Below, in pieces: positions 16,042-25,510 of a DNA stretch of 63,910 nt. Both the position numbers and the translations under genes were made by a program. Within the stretch, counting starts at the first letter, position 1; each line of letters begins with the position of its first letter. Source of the DNA: Gammaproteobacteria bacterium (GTDB lineage Bacteria > Pseudomonadota > Gammaproteobacteria > Enterobacterales > Alteromonadaceae); assembly GCA_017302255.1 (NCBI GenBank), contig JAFLDV010000025.1, forward strand, positions 1-63,910. Reading direction: 5' to 3'. The notes beneath the pieces were generated by a model. The model did not search any database. It saw nothing but the letters and a program-made list of their open reading frames with translations, and was not told the origin of the DNA.

Positions 16042-17784
16042 ATGCAACAGAAAAGCCTTTCTCGAAAACTGCTGACCAAAGTGTTATCAGTGTATTTTAT
16101 TCTGACTTTTGTCGTAACCTTGGGTCAAATTGTTGCCGAGTACTTCAATACCAAAAGCCATATCAACGGTGAACTTGCCACCTTACAGCAAACCATTTCC
16201 GGCTCACTGACCCGGGCTATTTGGGAGCTGAACACACAACAAGCGCTAATTATCGCCGACGGTCTGTTAGCGATTCCATCGATTGAAGGCATTATTGTCC
16301 GAGATGACAGCGGCGCTGTCATTACGCAACTTGGCCAATACGTTGACATCAGTGAGCGCTACAGCACGCAATTGGTGAAAGAAGGAGTTCGGCTGACCGA
16401 GCAGCAATCGGGTTTATTCGGCTATACCTTCCCGCTTATTTTTGAATTTTCCGGCCGCGCCACCCAAGTTGGTGATGTGACCTTATTTTCCAGCCGCAAT
16501 ATCGTGCTTGATCGGATCAAAGTCGGTATTTACTTCTTAGTCGGTAACGCCGTACTTAAAACTACCTTCCTCATCATTTTGTTTTTGATTGCGTTTAGAA
16601 AGCAGCTGACCCTGCCACTCTCGGAATTGACGCAACAGATTGAAGATTTAGAACTCGATAATCTCGAAGGTGCCAAAGTTGAAATTCAACATGGCGATAC
16701 CAACGAGTTGGCGGTAATGGCTGATGCGTTTAACCGTCTGATTGCCCGGGTGCAAGATTACAAAGGCCAGTTGGAAAACACCCAAAAGCAACTGCTGCAA
16801 TCGAATGAAAAGCTTGATCAGCACAATCTAATCTTGGAACAAGAAGTTGCGCGCAAAACCTCGGGTTTATCTCAAGCCATGATGGATCTGCAACAGCAAA
16901 AACAAGAACTTGAAGTGAAACAACAAGCGCTGCGTGAAGAAATTGAACGGCGGCGTCACACTGAAGACGCACTTCGCAGCAAACAAACTGAATTGGAAAA
17001 ACTAGTGACTGACTTGCGTCAAGCACAAGACCGCTTGGTTCAGTCGGAGAAAATGGCAGCCTTAGGCGGTCTAGTCGCTGGTATCACTCATGAAGTGAAT
17101 ACGCCGGTTGGCATTGGTGTCACTGCAACGAGTTTCCTTGCGGAAAAACTGGCAGCTTTGGAACACGCCTATCAAGAAAAGAGTTTGTCGCCAAAAGCGT
17201 TGGAACATTTTATTGAAGAAGCCAAACAAGGCACGGAGCTGCTAAATACCAATTTGATTCGGGCATCTGAACTTATCGCAAGCTTTAAGCAAATTGCCGT
17301 CGACCAAACCAGTGAAGCGGTACGGACCATTCAGCTGCAAGATTATCTTAACGAAATCATCCGTTCCTTGCAGCCGCACTTCAAGAAAACCCGTCACCAT
17401 ATCGAAGTGAACTGTCCAGAGAACTTAGTGCTGAGCTGCCCTGCTGGCGCTATTTCGCAGATCTTCACTAACCTATTGATGAATAGCCTTATTCACGGCT
17501 TTGAAGAGATGCAAGAAGGCAATATCAACATTACCGTTATCGATGAAGGCAACGTGGTCGATATCAATTACAGCGATAATGGGAAGGGCCTAACCCCAGA
17601 ACAGTTGGAAAAATTATTCCATCCATTCTTCACCACCAAACGGGACCAAGGCGGCAGTGGCCTAGGTACTCATATCACCTATAACTTGGTAAGACAAACA
17701 CTTGGCGGCAGCATCCAAGTGAAAAGCGAGCCAGGCCACGGTTTGGCATACCACATTCGTTTTCCAAAAGCGCTGAAACGCTGA
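16042..17784 (+). CDS. Membrane sensor histidine kinase
   Basis: This 580-residue kinase has a first transmembrane helix at residues 13-34, a periplasmic domain of about 120 residues, a second helix near 160-183, HAMP-like residues 184-240, and a long coiled coil (about 240-335). The HisKA-like segment is AALGGLVAGITHEVNTPVG (phospho-His near residue 351). The HATPase has N-box NLLMNSLIHG, G1 DNGKGL and G2 GGSGLGTH. There is no receiver domain, so it needs a partner; the divergent RR is the nearest candidate. Signal unknown. Confidence 0.92.
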   Translation: MQQKSLSRKLLTKVLSVYFILTFVVTLGQIVAEYFNTKSHINGELATLQQTISGSLTRAIWELNTQQALIIADGLLAIPSIEGIIVRDDSGAVITQLGQYVDISERYSTQLVKEGVRLTEQQSGLFGYTFPLIFEFSGRATQVGDVTLFSSRNIVLDRIKVGIYFLVGNAVLKTTFLIILFLIAFRKQLTLPLSELTQQIEDLELDNLEGAKVEIQHGDTNELAVMADAFNRLIARVQDYKGQLENTQKQLLQSNEKLDQHNLILEQEVARKTSGLSQAMMDLQQQKQELEVKQQALREEIERRRHTEDALRSKQTELEKLVTDLRQAQDRLVQSEKMAALGGLVAGITHEVNTPVGIGVTATSFLAEKLAALEHAYQEKSLSPKALEHFIEEAKQGTELLNTNLIRASELIASFKQIAVDQTSEAVRTIQLQDYLNEIIRSLQPHFKKTRHHIEVNCPENLVLSCPAGAISQIFTNLLMNSLIHGFEEMQEGNINITVIDEGNVVDINYSDNGKGLTPEQLEKLFHPFFTTKRDQGGSGLGTHITYNLVRQTLGGSIQVKSEPGHGLAYHIRFPKALKR

Positions 17785-17806
17785 GTAGTCAGTGAGTTCG
17801 CACTTA

Positions 17807-17828
17807 GTCACATAGTTCACTATGTGAC
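17807..17828. repeat. Perfect palindrome after the histidine kinase
   Basis: GTCACATAGT and ACTATGTGAC pair over 10 bases with a TC loop. The core CATAGT-N2-ACTATG recurs in the adjacent repeat units and in the repeat cluster at 62.3 kb. Confidence 0.85.
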
Positions 17829-17850
17829 TCAGTAAACGGGTGACAAGGCT

Positions 17851-18175
17851 GAGCGCAGGCAACACACCGAATTTTCAATGATTAAGGGTTTACCCAAAGT
17901 CATTGGACATTCGAGAAGGCCGCAACTAAGCGAATCCCTAGGAGCATAGTTCACAGCTTGACTAAGTGTTCACTGCATGACTAAGTGAACGGGTGACTAG
18001 GGCGAGCGCAGGCAGCAGCACCCCACCCCGAATTTTCAATGATTAAGGGTTTACCCAAAGTCATTGGACATTCGGGTAGGCCGCAACTAAGCGAATCCCT
18101 AGGAGCATAGTTCACTATGTGACTAGGGTGAGCGCAGGCAGCAACACCCCCGAATTTTCAATGATTAAGGGTAAA
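17851..18175. repeat. Tandem copies of a dispersed intergenic repeat
   Basis: Units beginning GAGCGCAGGC start at 17851, 18004 and 18130. Each holds CCGAATTTTCAATGATTAAG, then CATTGGACATTCG, then AAGCGAATCCCTAGGAGCAT. The first two are complete (153 and 126 bases apart) and the third is cut off by the rdgC promoter. The CCGAAT...ATTCGG pairs are inverted within each unit, so each can fold. The same unit occurs inverted at 62.25-62.40 kb. Confidence 0.85.
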
Positions 18176-18179
18176 CGGG

Positions 18180-18207
18180 TTGTCTGCGTATTTGATCTCG
18201 GTATACT
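18180..18207 (+). promoter_or_regulatory. Candidate rdgC promoter
   Basis: TTGTCT (18180-18185) and TATACT (18202-18207) with a 16-base spacer, 31 bases upstream of the rdgC ATG. The -35 box directly abuts the truncated third repeat unit. Confidence 0.5.
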
Positions 18208-18238
18208 GCTGTTTTCTGTCTCATTGGATCCTCTTGTT

Positions 18239-19135
18239 ATGTGGTTTAAAAACCTCCGTGTCTACCAAATTACCGAACCGCTGAATCTGCAAATCGACAG
18301 CTTAGAGCGCGCCCTCATCGAACATAAATTCACGCCATGCGTTGGCCAAGAAGCAGTAAAAATGGGCTTTACCTACCCATTGCATCCGTCGATTAAGAGT
18401 TATGTGCATCAACAACAGGATCTGTTCCTGTTCGCGTTAAAACGCCAAGAGAAAGTATTGCCCGCCGCGGTGATCACCGAAGAAATGCAGCCACGTCTTG
18501 ATGCACTAGAAGCTGAGAAAGGTCGCCCACTGGGCCGTAAAGAGAAACAAGCGCTGAAAGAAGAAATCACCCAAGCGTTGTTACCGCGGGCATTTAGCAA
18601 ATCATCAGTTACTACGGCCTTATATGATGCGAAAAACCAATGGTTTATCGTCAACACTGGCTCGGCAGGTAAAGCTGAAGACCTTTTAGCCATGCTGCGT
18701 AAAGCGCTTGGCTCGCTGCCGGCATTGCCTTGGATTGACCAAAATCAGTTAAGCCAATCGATGCAACACTGGTTGTCTAATCAAGGTTTACCAACGGGTT
18801 ATCAACTGGGCAATGAAGCAGAACTGAAAGCGCCAGACGAAGAAGGTGCCAAAGTTAAATTCAGCAATCACCTACTCACAGCTGCAGAAGTGCAAAGCCA
18901 TCTTGAAGATAAGTTAGTGACTAAACTTGAATTGGCGATCCCAGAACTTCTGAACTTCCAAATCTGTGAAGATGGCAGCCTGAAGAAGCTTAAATTCCAT
19001 GAAATCATTGCCGACAAAAATGATGAACTCGGTTGGGATGATTTAGTGTTACGTCTCGATGCTGATTTGTTAGTGATGGCCAATGAGCTGGACTCATTGT
19101 TACGAGCTATTCGCCAGCAAGTGCAACCAAGCTAA
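18239..19135 (+). CDS. rdgC: Recombination-associated protein RdgC
   Basis: RdgC forms a ring-shaped dimer around double-stranded DNA and inhibits RecA filament formation. The 298-residue product starts MWFKNLRVYQIT, the usual RdgC N-terminus, which decides for the ATG at 18239-18241. A longer frame starting at 18119 passes through the repeat and promoter and is rejected. QLGNEAELKAPDEEGAKVKFSNHLL near residue 197 is typical. Its own promoter and terminator suggest a single-gene unit. Confidence 0.95.
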   Translation: MWFKNLRVYQITEPLNLQIDSLERALIEHKFTPCVGQEAVKMGFTYPLHPSIKSYVHQQQDLFLFALKRQEKVLPAAVITEEMQPRLDALEAEKGRPLGRKEKQALKEEITQALLPRAFSKSSVTTALYDAKNQWFIVNTGSAGKAEDLLAMLRKALGSLPALPWIDQNQLSQSMQHWLSNQGLPTGYQLGNEAELKAPDEEGAKVKFSNHLLTAAEVQSHLEDKLVTKLELAIPELLNFQICEDGSLKKLKFHEIIADKNDELGWDDLVLRLDADLLVMANELDSLLRAIRQQVQPS

Positions 19136-19173
19136 GCATCGCGCTCTGGTTCACTGTTGCTATGCATAACAAC

Positions 19174-19201
19174 AAAACAGGGCCTGATGGCCCTGTTTTA
19201 G
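19174..19201 (+). terminator. rdgC terminator
   Basis: AAACAGGGCC and GGCCCTGTTTT pair around TGAT and end in a T run. It also could stop minus-strand transcripts. Confidence 0.85.
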
Positions 19202-19249
19202 TTTAAGCATCGCTGGCCCTAATTGATTGGCTAGCTTGCAAAATGATGG

Positions 19250-20089
19250 TTAAAGAAACATCGTTTTTGCGTCTTGGTACCACTGGCTGATATCTGGGTC
19301 ATGCATAAAATCAATTTTCGGAATCAGACCCAATTGCAGATACTTGGCCAACAACTCATCTTGATGTAAACGATCTGGGTAATGCTGACGTGCCATTAAT
19401 CCCAACCGTACAAAGTCGGTATAACCAGGATTCTCTGCGAGCTCAGCTGTGCCCCATTGACTCACCACCGATTTGAAAATATCAGCAAAACACCAAGCGT
19501 CGATAATACCCACCCCAATTTCCGATGAGAAATCACTAATGGCATGGTTTAAAAAGCCCGGCTCGGCAAATACTCGCGGATGTTTTTCTGCTTCAGTAAG
19601 AATTGGCAACACCCCAATCCGATGCACTAAAGCTGCAAGTGTCATAGTGTCTAAATTTAGGTTGCAGTGCTTGTGCTTTTGCAGATAAAAGCGCAAACAT
19701 GCCATGGCAATGCAGGTAATTTCGATAGTGTCTTGCCACAGGTCAGCCATGGTTGCCGCAACCAAAGCGTTATTACTAACAAACAGCTGCTCCAGCGCCA
19801 TTGCAGTCGCAATATTCTTTACCTGAAATAGTCCGATGCGCGTCACTGCTTGGTTGACGGTAGCAACCTTGATAGAACGGCCGAGAAAAGCGCTATTGGC
19901 CACTTTGATCATGCGCGCAGTTAGCGCCGGATCTCGAGAAATCACTTCGGCCATAGAATGCAGATTGATATCGGGATCTTCAGCGGCCTGCCGCACTCGA
20001 ACCGCAATTTCCGGCAAGGTCGGCAGCACGAGCATATTGGTTTTTAGCTTTTCCACTAAGATGGTAACTAACGCATTTTCCGCTGACAT
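19250..20089 (-). CDS. HDOD domain protein
   Basis: This 279-residue protein contains an HDOD domain (residues 15-210), a relative of HD phosphohydrolases that usually lacks catalytic residues and acts in signalling. Recognisable parts are LPTLPEIAVRVRQAAEDPDI and ISRDPALTARMIKVANSAFLG. It is the last gene of a cluster with a HIT hydrolase and a hybrid kinase in the same direction (gap to the HIT gene 29 bases). It may relay kinase status, but nothing in the sequence shows this. Confidence 0.88.
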   Translation of the reverse strand: MSAENALVTILVEKLKTNMLVLPTLPEIAVRVRQAAEDPDINLHSMAEVISRDPALTARMIKVANSAFLGRSIKVATVNQAVTRIGLFQVKNIATAMALEQLFVSNNALVAATMADLWQDTIEITCIAMACLRFYLQKHKHCNLNLDTMTLAALVHRIGVLPILTEAEKHPRVFAEPGFLNHAISDFSSEIGVGIIDAWCFADIFKSVVSQWGTAELAENPGYTDFVRLGLMARQHYPDRLHQDELLAKYLQLGLIPKIDFMHDPDISQWYQDAKTMFL

Positions 20090-20118
20090 ATCAATTCCTT
20101 ATGGTTGTGCGTTTACTG

Positions 20119-20523
20119 CTAGGCGACAGACCATTCGTTAAGTAGCACCACTAACTGCTGTTCAGTATAAGGGATGGCTGCAACTTTGCCCCAAATCGGC
20201 GAAGGCCAAGCCGCATCTGACGAAAATCGGGCAACGTGGTGTAAGTGCAATTGTGGCACCATGTTACCAAGCGCGGCTAAATTTAATTTCTCTGGACTAA
20301 ATTTCTGCCGCAACAATCGGCTTAATTTTGCGCTTTCCTGCCAGAGCTGAGCTTGCTCTTCATCCGATAAATCAATGACATCACGAATATTTGCGCGCCG
20401 AGGCACTAAGATAAACCATGGATAATTACTATCGTTAATCAAGCGTAATTGGCATAGTGGCCAATCTGCCAGCCAAATGGAATCTTTAGCAAGCTGCGCA
20501 TGCAATTCAAAGTTTTCAGACAT
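20119..20523 (-). CDS. HIT family nucleotide-binding protein
   Basis: This 134-residue protein has the histidine triad region QLHLHHVARF (about residues 90-99), diagnostic of HIT hydrolases/transferases acting on nucleotidyl substrates; the substrate is unknown. The start used is the ATG at 20521-20523; a TTG one codon upstream is possible. It overlaps the hybrid kinase stop by 8 bases, so translation is probably coupled. Cytoplasmic. Confidence 0.85.
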   Translation of the reverse strand: MSENFELHAQLAKDSIWLADWPLCQLRLINDSNYPWFILVPRRANIRDVIDLSDEEQAQLWQESAKLSRLLRQKFSPEKLNLAALGNMVPQLHLHHVARFSSDAAWPSPIWGKVAAIPYTEQQLVVLLNEWSVA

Positions 20524-23185
20524 CAACAGACTCTTGTATTGAAATTTCCGGGTAAGCAGCCAACTGGTTAAACATTCGGCCCAAAATCAGCTGGCACGAT
20601 AAACTGTCACGGCTCTTAGCTGCGAGCTCAAGCTCGGCAGCCAATTGGGTAATTTCTGGAAAACCCATACTACCGGCGCAGCCCTTCAAACTATGCGCTT
20701 CATATTGTAAACCCGCCAAATCTTGGGTTTGTTGCAGTTGTTTCAGATTGTGCAATTGCTCTGGCAAGCGAGCGGCAAAGTCTTTCTTTAGGGCGATAAT
20801 AGCCGGATCTGAGGCTAACAGCGCGGCAATGTCGTCTTCTGAGGACGTTTGCGGTTGCGTATAGGTGCAAATCATCGTGTAGAAATCTCGTTGTACTATC
20901 GGCTTGGCTAACAGCGCTTGGCAGCCCGCCTCCAAATAACGCTGATGGTCTTCGCGCATCACGTTTGCCGTGAGAGCGATAATCGGCACATCAATGCCCG
21001 CATGCCGAATTAATCGAGTCGCTTCCTCGCCACCCATTTCTGGCATTTGCATGTCCATGAAGACTAAATCAAATTCTTCCACCAATAGCTTCTGCACCGC
21101 TTGATGACCATTCGCCACCATGGTGTAGTCTGCATCAATTTTGTTCAACAACACGCCGACTAACAGCTGGTTATCGACATTATCTTCTGCAACCAAGATA
21201 CGAAGTTTTGCCAAGCAATTTGCTTCCGGCACAACTTCTTCTTCTGGATGGTGCGGTACATAATCATCAACCAAACTCACCACTTGAGTTTCGCAATTCA
21301 TGGTAATTTCGAAGCAGCTGCCGATCCCTTTTACGCTCTCGACTTTGATATCGCCATGCATTTGTTGCATCAGTTTCTTCGAGATGACCAAGCCCAAACC
21401 GGTCCCGCCGAAATTACGCGTGACTGTAGCATCCGCTTGCACAAAGGGTTGGAACAGTTTCAAGAGTTCCTCAGCACTCATACCAATGCCGGTGTCTTTG
21501 ATTTTCAGGACCAACTGCTCGGCACCAGTTTGATAAGCTACTTGAATCACGATCTTTCCGCGCTGCGTGAACTTTAAGGCGTTACTCGTCAGGTTCAATA
21601 AAACTTGGCGAAAGCGCAACTCGTCGGCCTGTATGAATTGAGGCAACGGATAATTCAGCTCTAGCACACAGTTCAAATTTTTCGCTTTCGCTTGGTCTAA
21701 AGTCTGCTGGAAAATATCATCAACCATTGCTAAGAAGTTGAAGCTTTTCGACGACAATTCGAGTTTTTCAGCCTCGATTTTCGATAAGTCCAAGATGTCA
21801 TTAATCAGATTCAATAAGTGCGCACTCGAACGCAGCACCCGCTGCAGGTAGTCGCTCACCCTAGTTTTGTCAGTTTCAGAAATCGCATGCTCACTAAAAC
21901 CGATGATTGCTGTTAACGGCGTACGGATCTCGTGGCTCATATTGGCCAAAAACACACTCTTCAATCGGTTGGCTTGCTCGGCCGCTTCACGAGCGGTAAT
22001 CAGCTGCTGGTTGGCAGTCGCTAAATTACTATTTGCCCGCGCTAAGTCTTGGGTACGTTTTTGAACTTTATCTTCAAGTTGTTGCTTGTAAGCCCGCTCG
22101 CGTTCGCGATAGACCCGTAATTGCCGAACCATGACGTTAAAGGCCGCAAACATGTCGCCCAATTCGTCCTGTTTTTTCACCGTCAGCAAAGTGCTCAAAT
22201 CGCCACGACCGACCGCAGTTTTGGCTTCGGTCAGAATTTTGATAGGTTCGAAGATGTATTTCACCAACAGCCAATAACAAAGCAATGGCAAACCAAGCGC
22301 AAATATCACACTGCCACCGAACAACAACCAAGGCAGGTAAATTTGATCAGCATATAACTCATCTTCCGATACCGCACTGACCAGCATAAATTCGCCAGGC
22401 AAGGTCGAACCAAGCACAAGCATAGGTTTACCGAGCAATGTCACTGGTTTTAGTAATTCCGCACCAACGGCTTGTTGCACTTCGGCAAAATTAGACGGCG
22501 CTAAGGTGCTACCGACTAACATGGATTTATCAGCGTACGAAATAACCCCTGTTGGACTCACCAGTAAAGTCACATTGGACGGCAACATCCGATTTTGCAC
22601 GACTTGATCGAGCAACCCGATATTAAGCGTAACCAAGACATAACCCCATAAGCGATTGATATCAGCTACATTTTGCGCAGGTTGATACACTTTTTGCGCG
22701 ATAATCACCCGCAGTTCGCTTTGCTCAGTATCCCGGCCGATAAAAATTCCGGAGTCGTCAACCATACCTTGTAAGCTGGAAAAATAATCGGTACGAAAAC
22801 GCGCACCAGGCATTTGCCCAGCAGGATTACGCGGTTCCGTGAGGACAATTTCACCATTCAATTTCAGCAGTTTGATTTGATAAATTTCAGAGGATTGCTG
22901 TTGGAAATGGGTAATGGTTTGTCGTAGTTTAGTTTCATTCGCTTGCGGATCAGATAGATAGGCAGTAGTGACCGGGTTCTTACTTAGCTGATTTAGCGAT
23001 TGTTGCTGCGACGAGAAAAAATGCTCCAGCTTTTGCTGCTGATCCGCCAAATGACGCGCAACCTTGCCGTAAGCCTGCTGTGAATAAGCGACCGTACTAT
23101 AGTTGTAGGCGAGATACCCAAAGAATACCGTGGGTAACACCAGCAACGGAAACATATATAAGACAAGGGTTTCGCGGAGTTTCAT
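20516..23185 (-). CDS. Hybrid sensor histidine kinase with receiver and HPt domains
   Basis: This 889-residue membrane kinase has an N-terminal helix (residues 6-27), a large dCache-like periplasmic domain, a second helix at about 282-307, then HAMP, coiled coil and HisKA with [16 protein letters not shown] (phospho-His near residue 414). The HATPase has the DTGIGM and GGTGLGL boxes. The receiver domain has [11 protein letters not shown] and phospho-Asp in VFMDMQMP, and a C-terminal HPt has [11 protein letters not shown]. It resembles BarA/ArcB-type phosphorelay kinases. The ATG at 23183-23185 has an AAGGA site and is preferred over an upstream GTG at 23203. Confidence 0.93.
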   Translation of the reverse strand: MKLRETLVLYMFPLLVLPTVFFGYLAYNYSTVAYSQQAYGKVARHLADQQQKLEHFFSSQQQSLNQLSKNPVTTAYLSDPQANETKLRQTITHFQQQSSEIYQIKLLKLNGEIVLTEPRNPAGQMPGARFRTDYFSSLQGMVDDSGIFIGRDTEQSELRVIIAQKVYQPAQNVADINRLWGYVLVTLNIGLLDQVVQNRMLPSNVTLLVSPTGVISYADKSMLVGSTLAPSNFAEVQQAVGAELLKPVTLLGKPMLVLGSTLPGEFMLVSAVSEDELYADQIYLPWLLFGGSVIFALGLPLLCYWLLVKYIFEPIKILTEAKTAVGRGDLSTLLTVKKQDELGDMFAAFNVMVRQLRVYRERERAYKQQLEDKVQKRTQDLARANSNLATANQQLITAREAAEQANRLKSVFLANMSHEIRTPLTAIIGFSEHAISETDKTRVSDYLQRVLRSSAHLLNLINDILDLSKIEAEKLELSSKSFNFLAMVDDIFQQTLDQAKAKNLNCVLELNYPLPQFIQADELRFRQVLLNLTSNALKFTQRGKIVIQVAYQTGAEQLVLKIKDTGIGMSAEELLKLFQPFVQADATVTRNFGGTGLGLVISKKLMQQMHGDIKVESVKGIGSCFEITMNCETQVVSLVDDYVPHHPEEEVVPEANCLAKLRILVAEDNVDNQLLVGVLLNKIDADYTMVANGHQAVQKLLVEEFDLVFMDMQMPEMGGEEATRLIRHAGIDVPIIALTANVMREDHQRYLEAGCQALLAKPIVQRDFYTMICTYTQPQTSSEDDIAALLASDPAIIALKKDFAARLPEQLHNLKQLQQTQDLAGLQYEAHSLKGCAGSMGFPEITQLAAELELAAKSRDSLSCQLILGRMFNQLAAYPEISIQESVDV

Positions 23186-23350
23186 TAGTCCTTTAACCTG
23201 CACCCAAACATGAGACTTAAATCTTTGTTACAGCATAACCAGCTGTAACGAAACCGACAACATCTTTCACTTGTTGTCACTGGCTTGAGGCATCCATTCC
23301 CCAATACCAAGGTAAAGCGGATCCTTGGACCCGCTTAATTGTGCCCAAGC

Positions 23351-24898
23351 TTAATTTTGCCCAAGATAAAAGGCGGCAAGGCTGCTAACAGGCGCTGCTG
23401 ATGGCTTGCTATGCTGCCAGTCACCACCGTCAACACCGCTGCCAGCGATATCAAGATGTAGGTATGGAACACCGGCATTATGCGCGCTGTCTTGTTTCAA
23501 ACCAGCTGCAACCACCAAAAATGCCATTGGGAACTGGTGGCCACGAGCTGTTACTGAAGAAGGTGCATTATTACAGCTAAGTACATCATCGGCAGAAGTA
23601 CGTGGGCGAATGAAGGCAAAGTCTTCACGACGGCTGGTTGATACTTCATGCGGATCTGCCCATAACTCACCAATTGCGGCAAGACGAGCGGACAATTGTT
23701 GCTTTTTCGCCGCACCGTTTTCAACGAGTGCCGTATACGGACCAACAGCACGTGCTGCATGGCCTGTTAAGGTTGCTACGGTAAATAAAGTCGGGTTGAC
23801 CGCAGTTGCCGCATCAATTCGCAAATGAGAAAGCAAATCAGCAAGCACTAAGCGGCCTTCGGCATCTGTGTTACCAATACGCACGCGCACACCGGCATGG
23901 CTAGTGATGATCTCATCAGCAACAAAGGCATCTGAGCCAATGCTGTTGCGCACAGCACCAATTTCAACCACGACTCTTAAACCTTTTGGCTGCAGCTCAG
24001 CGACGGTTTTCATAAAACCAGCAACAGCTGCTGCCCCGCCTTTATCGCGGCTCATTCCGGCCATAGCACCGTTAATTTTCAGATCAGCACCGCCGGTGTC
24101 GTACACCAAGCCTTTACCGGCAAACAATAAAGTCTCGGTAATTTCGCCTTCGCCAACATACTCCATCCGAATAACAGCAGGCTTATGCCGCTCCACCATT
24201 AACGAGCTGCGGGCAACTGCCATTAACAATGGATAATCAGCCAATAAGGTATCGACATCAGTTTCGACATCCACACGGACTTTTGAGCTGGCGAATGCCT
24301 CAACACAATAATCAGCAAAACGACGCGGTGTCATTCGCTCTGGTTCAGTACCACACAAATCTCGAGCGACCCGTCGACCCGCTTCGGTAGCTTTCACGAA
24401 TGCGGCAACGCTGTCGGCAACGCCAACCAAACCAATTGTTTGCACTGGCTCGACCGCCAATTCACCACGAGCCTCACGACCTTCAAGCGGCTGCCACAGC
24501 GCTTGCGCCATCGCTAAATACACAACTTCAACCGCATGTTGATAACGAGCGTCAGCATGAGCTTGCACCCAAACTAATGGATTCACTGCGCCTGAGGCTT
24601 TTGCTTGGGCGATAGCTTGTTTGGCAACATCAGCAAAACAACGTACGTCATCATAATCACGGTGTAATAGGCCAGTTGGTGCCAACACTAACCGCTGACC
24701 TGGGGCTTTATCATTTAACAAAGTCACAGTCTCAGCACCGATGCGGCGGTCAACCTTGGCGGCTGCGATAACAGACGCTTTGATGCCGTCATGCGGAATA
24801 GTCGAAAAATCCTGAGCGACGACAATTAATGCGTCCCATTTAGAATTCTGCAGCGCTGAGGTTAAATCCGCACAAGCGACTGGAATAGGAAAAGCCAT
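23351..24898 (-). CDS. M17 family leucyl aminopeptidase-like protein
   Basis: This 515-residue cytosolic metallopeptidase has the M17 elements GKGLVYDTGGADLK, DKGGAAAVAG and NTDAEGRLVLADLL (metal and catalytic residues, about residues 255-350). It would remove N-terminal residues from peptides. It differs from classical PepA in the second metal-binding region, where the usual SGG becomes TGG. The ATG at 24896-24898 sits 10 bases after AAGGA and is preferred over an ATG 9 bases upstream. Monocistronic by spacing. A second M17 enzyme, pepB, is at 54.4 kb. Confidence 0.88.
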   Translation of the reverse strand: MAFPIPVACADLTSALQNSKWDALIVVAQDFSTIPHDGIKASVIAAAKVDRRIGAETVTLLNDKAPGQRLVLAPTGLLHRDYDDVRCFADVAKQAIAQAKASGAVNPLVWVQAHADARYQHAVEVVYLAMAQALWQPLEGREARGELAVEPVQTIGLVGVADSVAAFVKATEAGRRVARDLCGTEPERMTPRRFADYCVEAFASSKVRVDVETDVDTLLADYPLLMAVARSSLMVERHKPAVIRMEYVGEGEITETLLFAGKGLVYDTGGADLKINGAMAGMSRDKGGAAAVAGFMKTVAELQPKGLRVVVEIGAVRNSIGSDAFVADEIITSHAGVRVRIGNTDAEGRLVLADLLSHLRIDAATAVNPTLFTVATLTGHAARAVGPYTALVENGAAKKQQLSARLAAIGELWADPHEVSTSRREDFAFIRPRTSADDVLSCNNAPSSVTARGHQFPMAFLVVAAGLKQDSAHNAGVPYLHLDIAGSGVDGGDWQHSKPSAAPVSSLAAFYLGQN

Positions 24899-24957
24899 AT
24901 TTATCATATCCTTGGGTAAGAGTAGATGGAGTATGCAACAAACGCTCTGTGGGCGCT

Positions 24958-25170
24958 TTAGATGATTTTATTTTGTTGCCATTCTTTTTCTTTGCGCATG
25001 CGTTCTTGGCGCTTTTCGCATGGATTTTCGCAGTCACACGCTTTTTCTATGCCTAATGCGTCAAGACCACCACAGCTTCCGGCAATCGTTTTACGCTGCA
25101 CCATATAGCCAATCGCCATAGCTGCTACCACAACCAACATAATGACAAATGTTAGGACAAAGACTTCCAT
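24958..25170 (-). CDS. nqrM: Na+-NQR maturation factor NqrM
   Basis: NqrM (formerly DUF539) is a small membrane protein needed for iron insertion into Na+-NQR. The 70-residue product has an N-terminal transmembrane helix (residues 3-24) and the cysteine pattern GSCGG..KACDCENPCEKRQ with four cysteines. It is usually preceded by apbE, which supplies the flavin transferase; here 340 bases without a gene separate it from nqrF. It may have its own promoter because a terminator follows nqrF. Confidence 0.9.
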   Translation of the reverse strand: MEVFVLTFVIMLVVVAAMAIGYMVQRKTIAGSCGGLDALGIEKACDCENPCEKRQERMRKEKEWQQNKII

Positions 25171-25510
25171 CGCACACCTCTGCGTTTTGACTGGGACAAC
25201 GACCCAAATAGCCGTTGTGACGTGCCTCTATTGTACCAGCCTTTCGCCAAGCTGTGCCAGCGGGACGCCACCGCGACAAAGCAAAGTCGAGAACGCTTGT
25301 TTAGTTGTAGTTACAGTGACATACCAAGACCACCAGAAATCGCTATGCCAATCGAGTTGTGCGCATCCTACCATTGCGCTTGCCTGATTTATCTCAGCAA
25401 ATTAGCGCTTAAGCACTAACATGCCATGGGTTTATCAACGTCTTTATTTTGCTACAGACATAAAAAAACCAACCCGGAGGTTGGTTTTTCTTGGAGCTGA
25501 TGTCGGGCTA
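25171..25510. other. Intergenic region between nqrM and nqrF, where apbE would be expected
   Basis: Apart from the nqrF terminator at 25462-25489, I see no coding frame, RNA gene or transposon trace. I checked the frames here for apbE signature segments and found none. It probably carries the nqrM promoter. Confidence 0.6.
25462..25489 (-). terminator. nqr operon terminator
   Basis: AACCAACC (25467-25474) pairs with GGTTGGTT (25479-25486) around CGGA, with A/T tails on both sides, so it can work in either direction. It lies about 20 bases after the nqrF stop. Confidence 0.9.

Noticed and set aside
17807-18175. CRISPR array
   Set aside because: Units are over 120 bases, the spacers are not unique, and the inner segments are themselves repeated.
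18119-18238. N-terminal extension of RdgC
   Set aside because: It would translate the intergenic repeat and the promoter; family members begin at MWFKNL.
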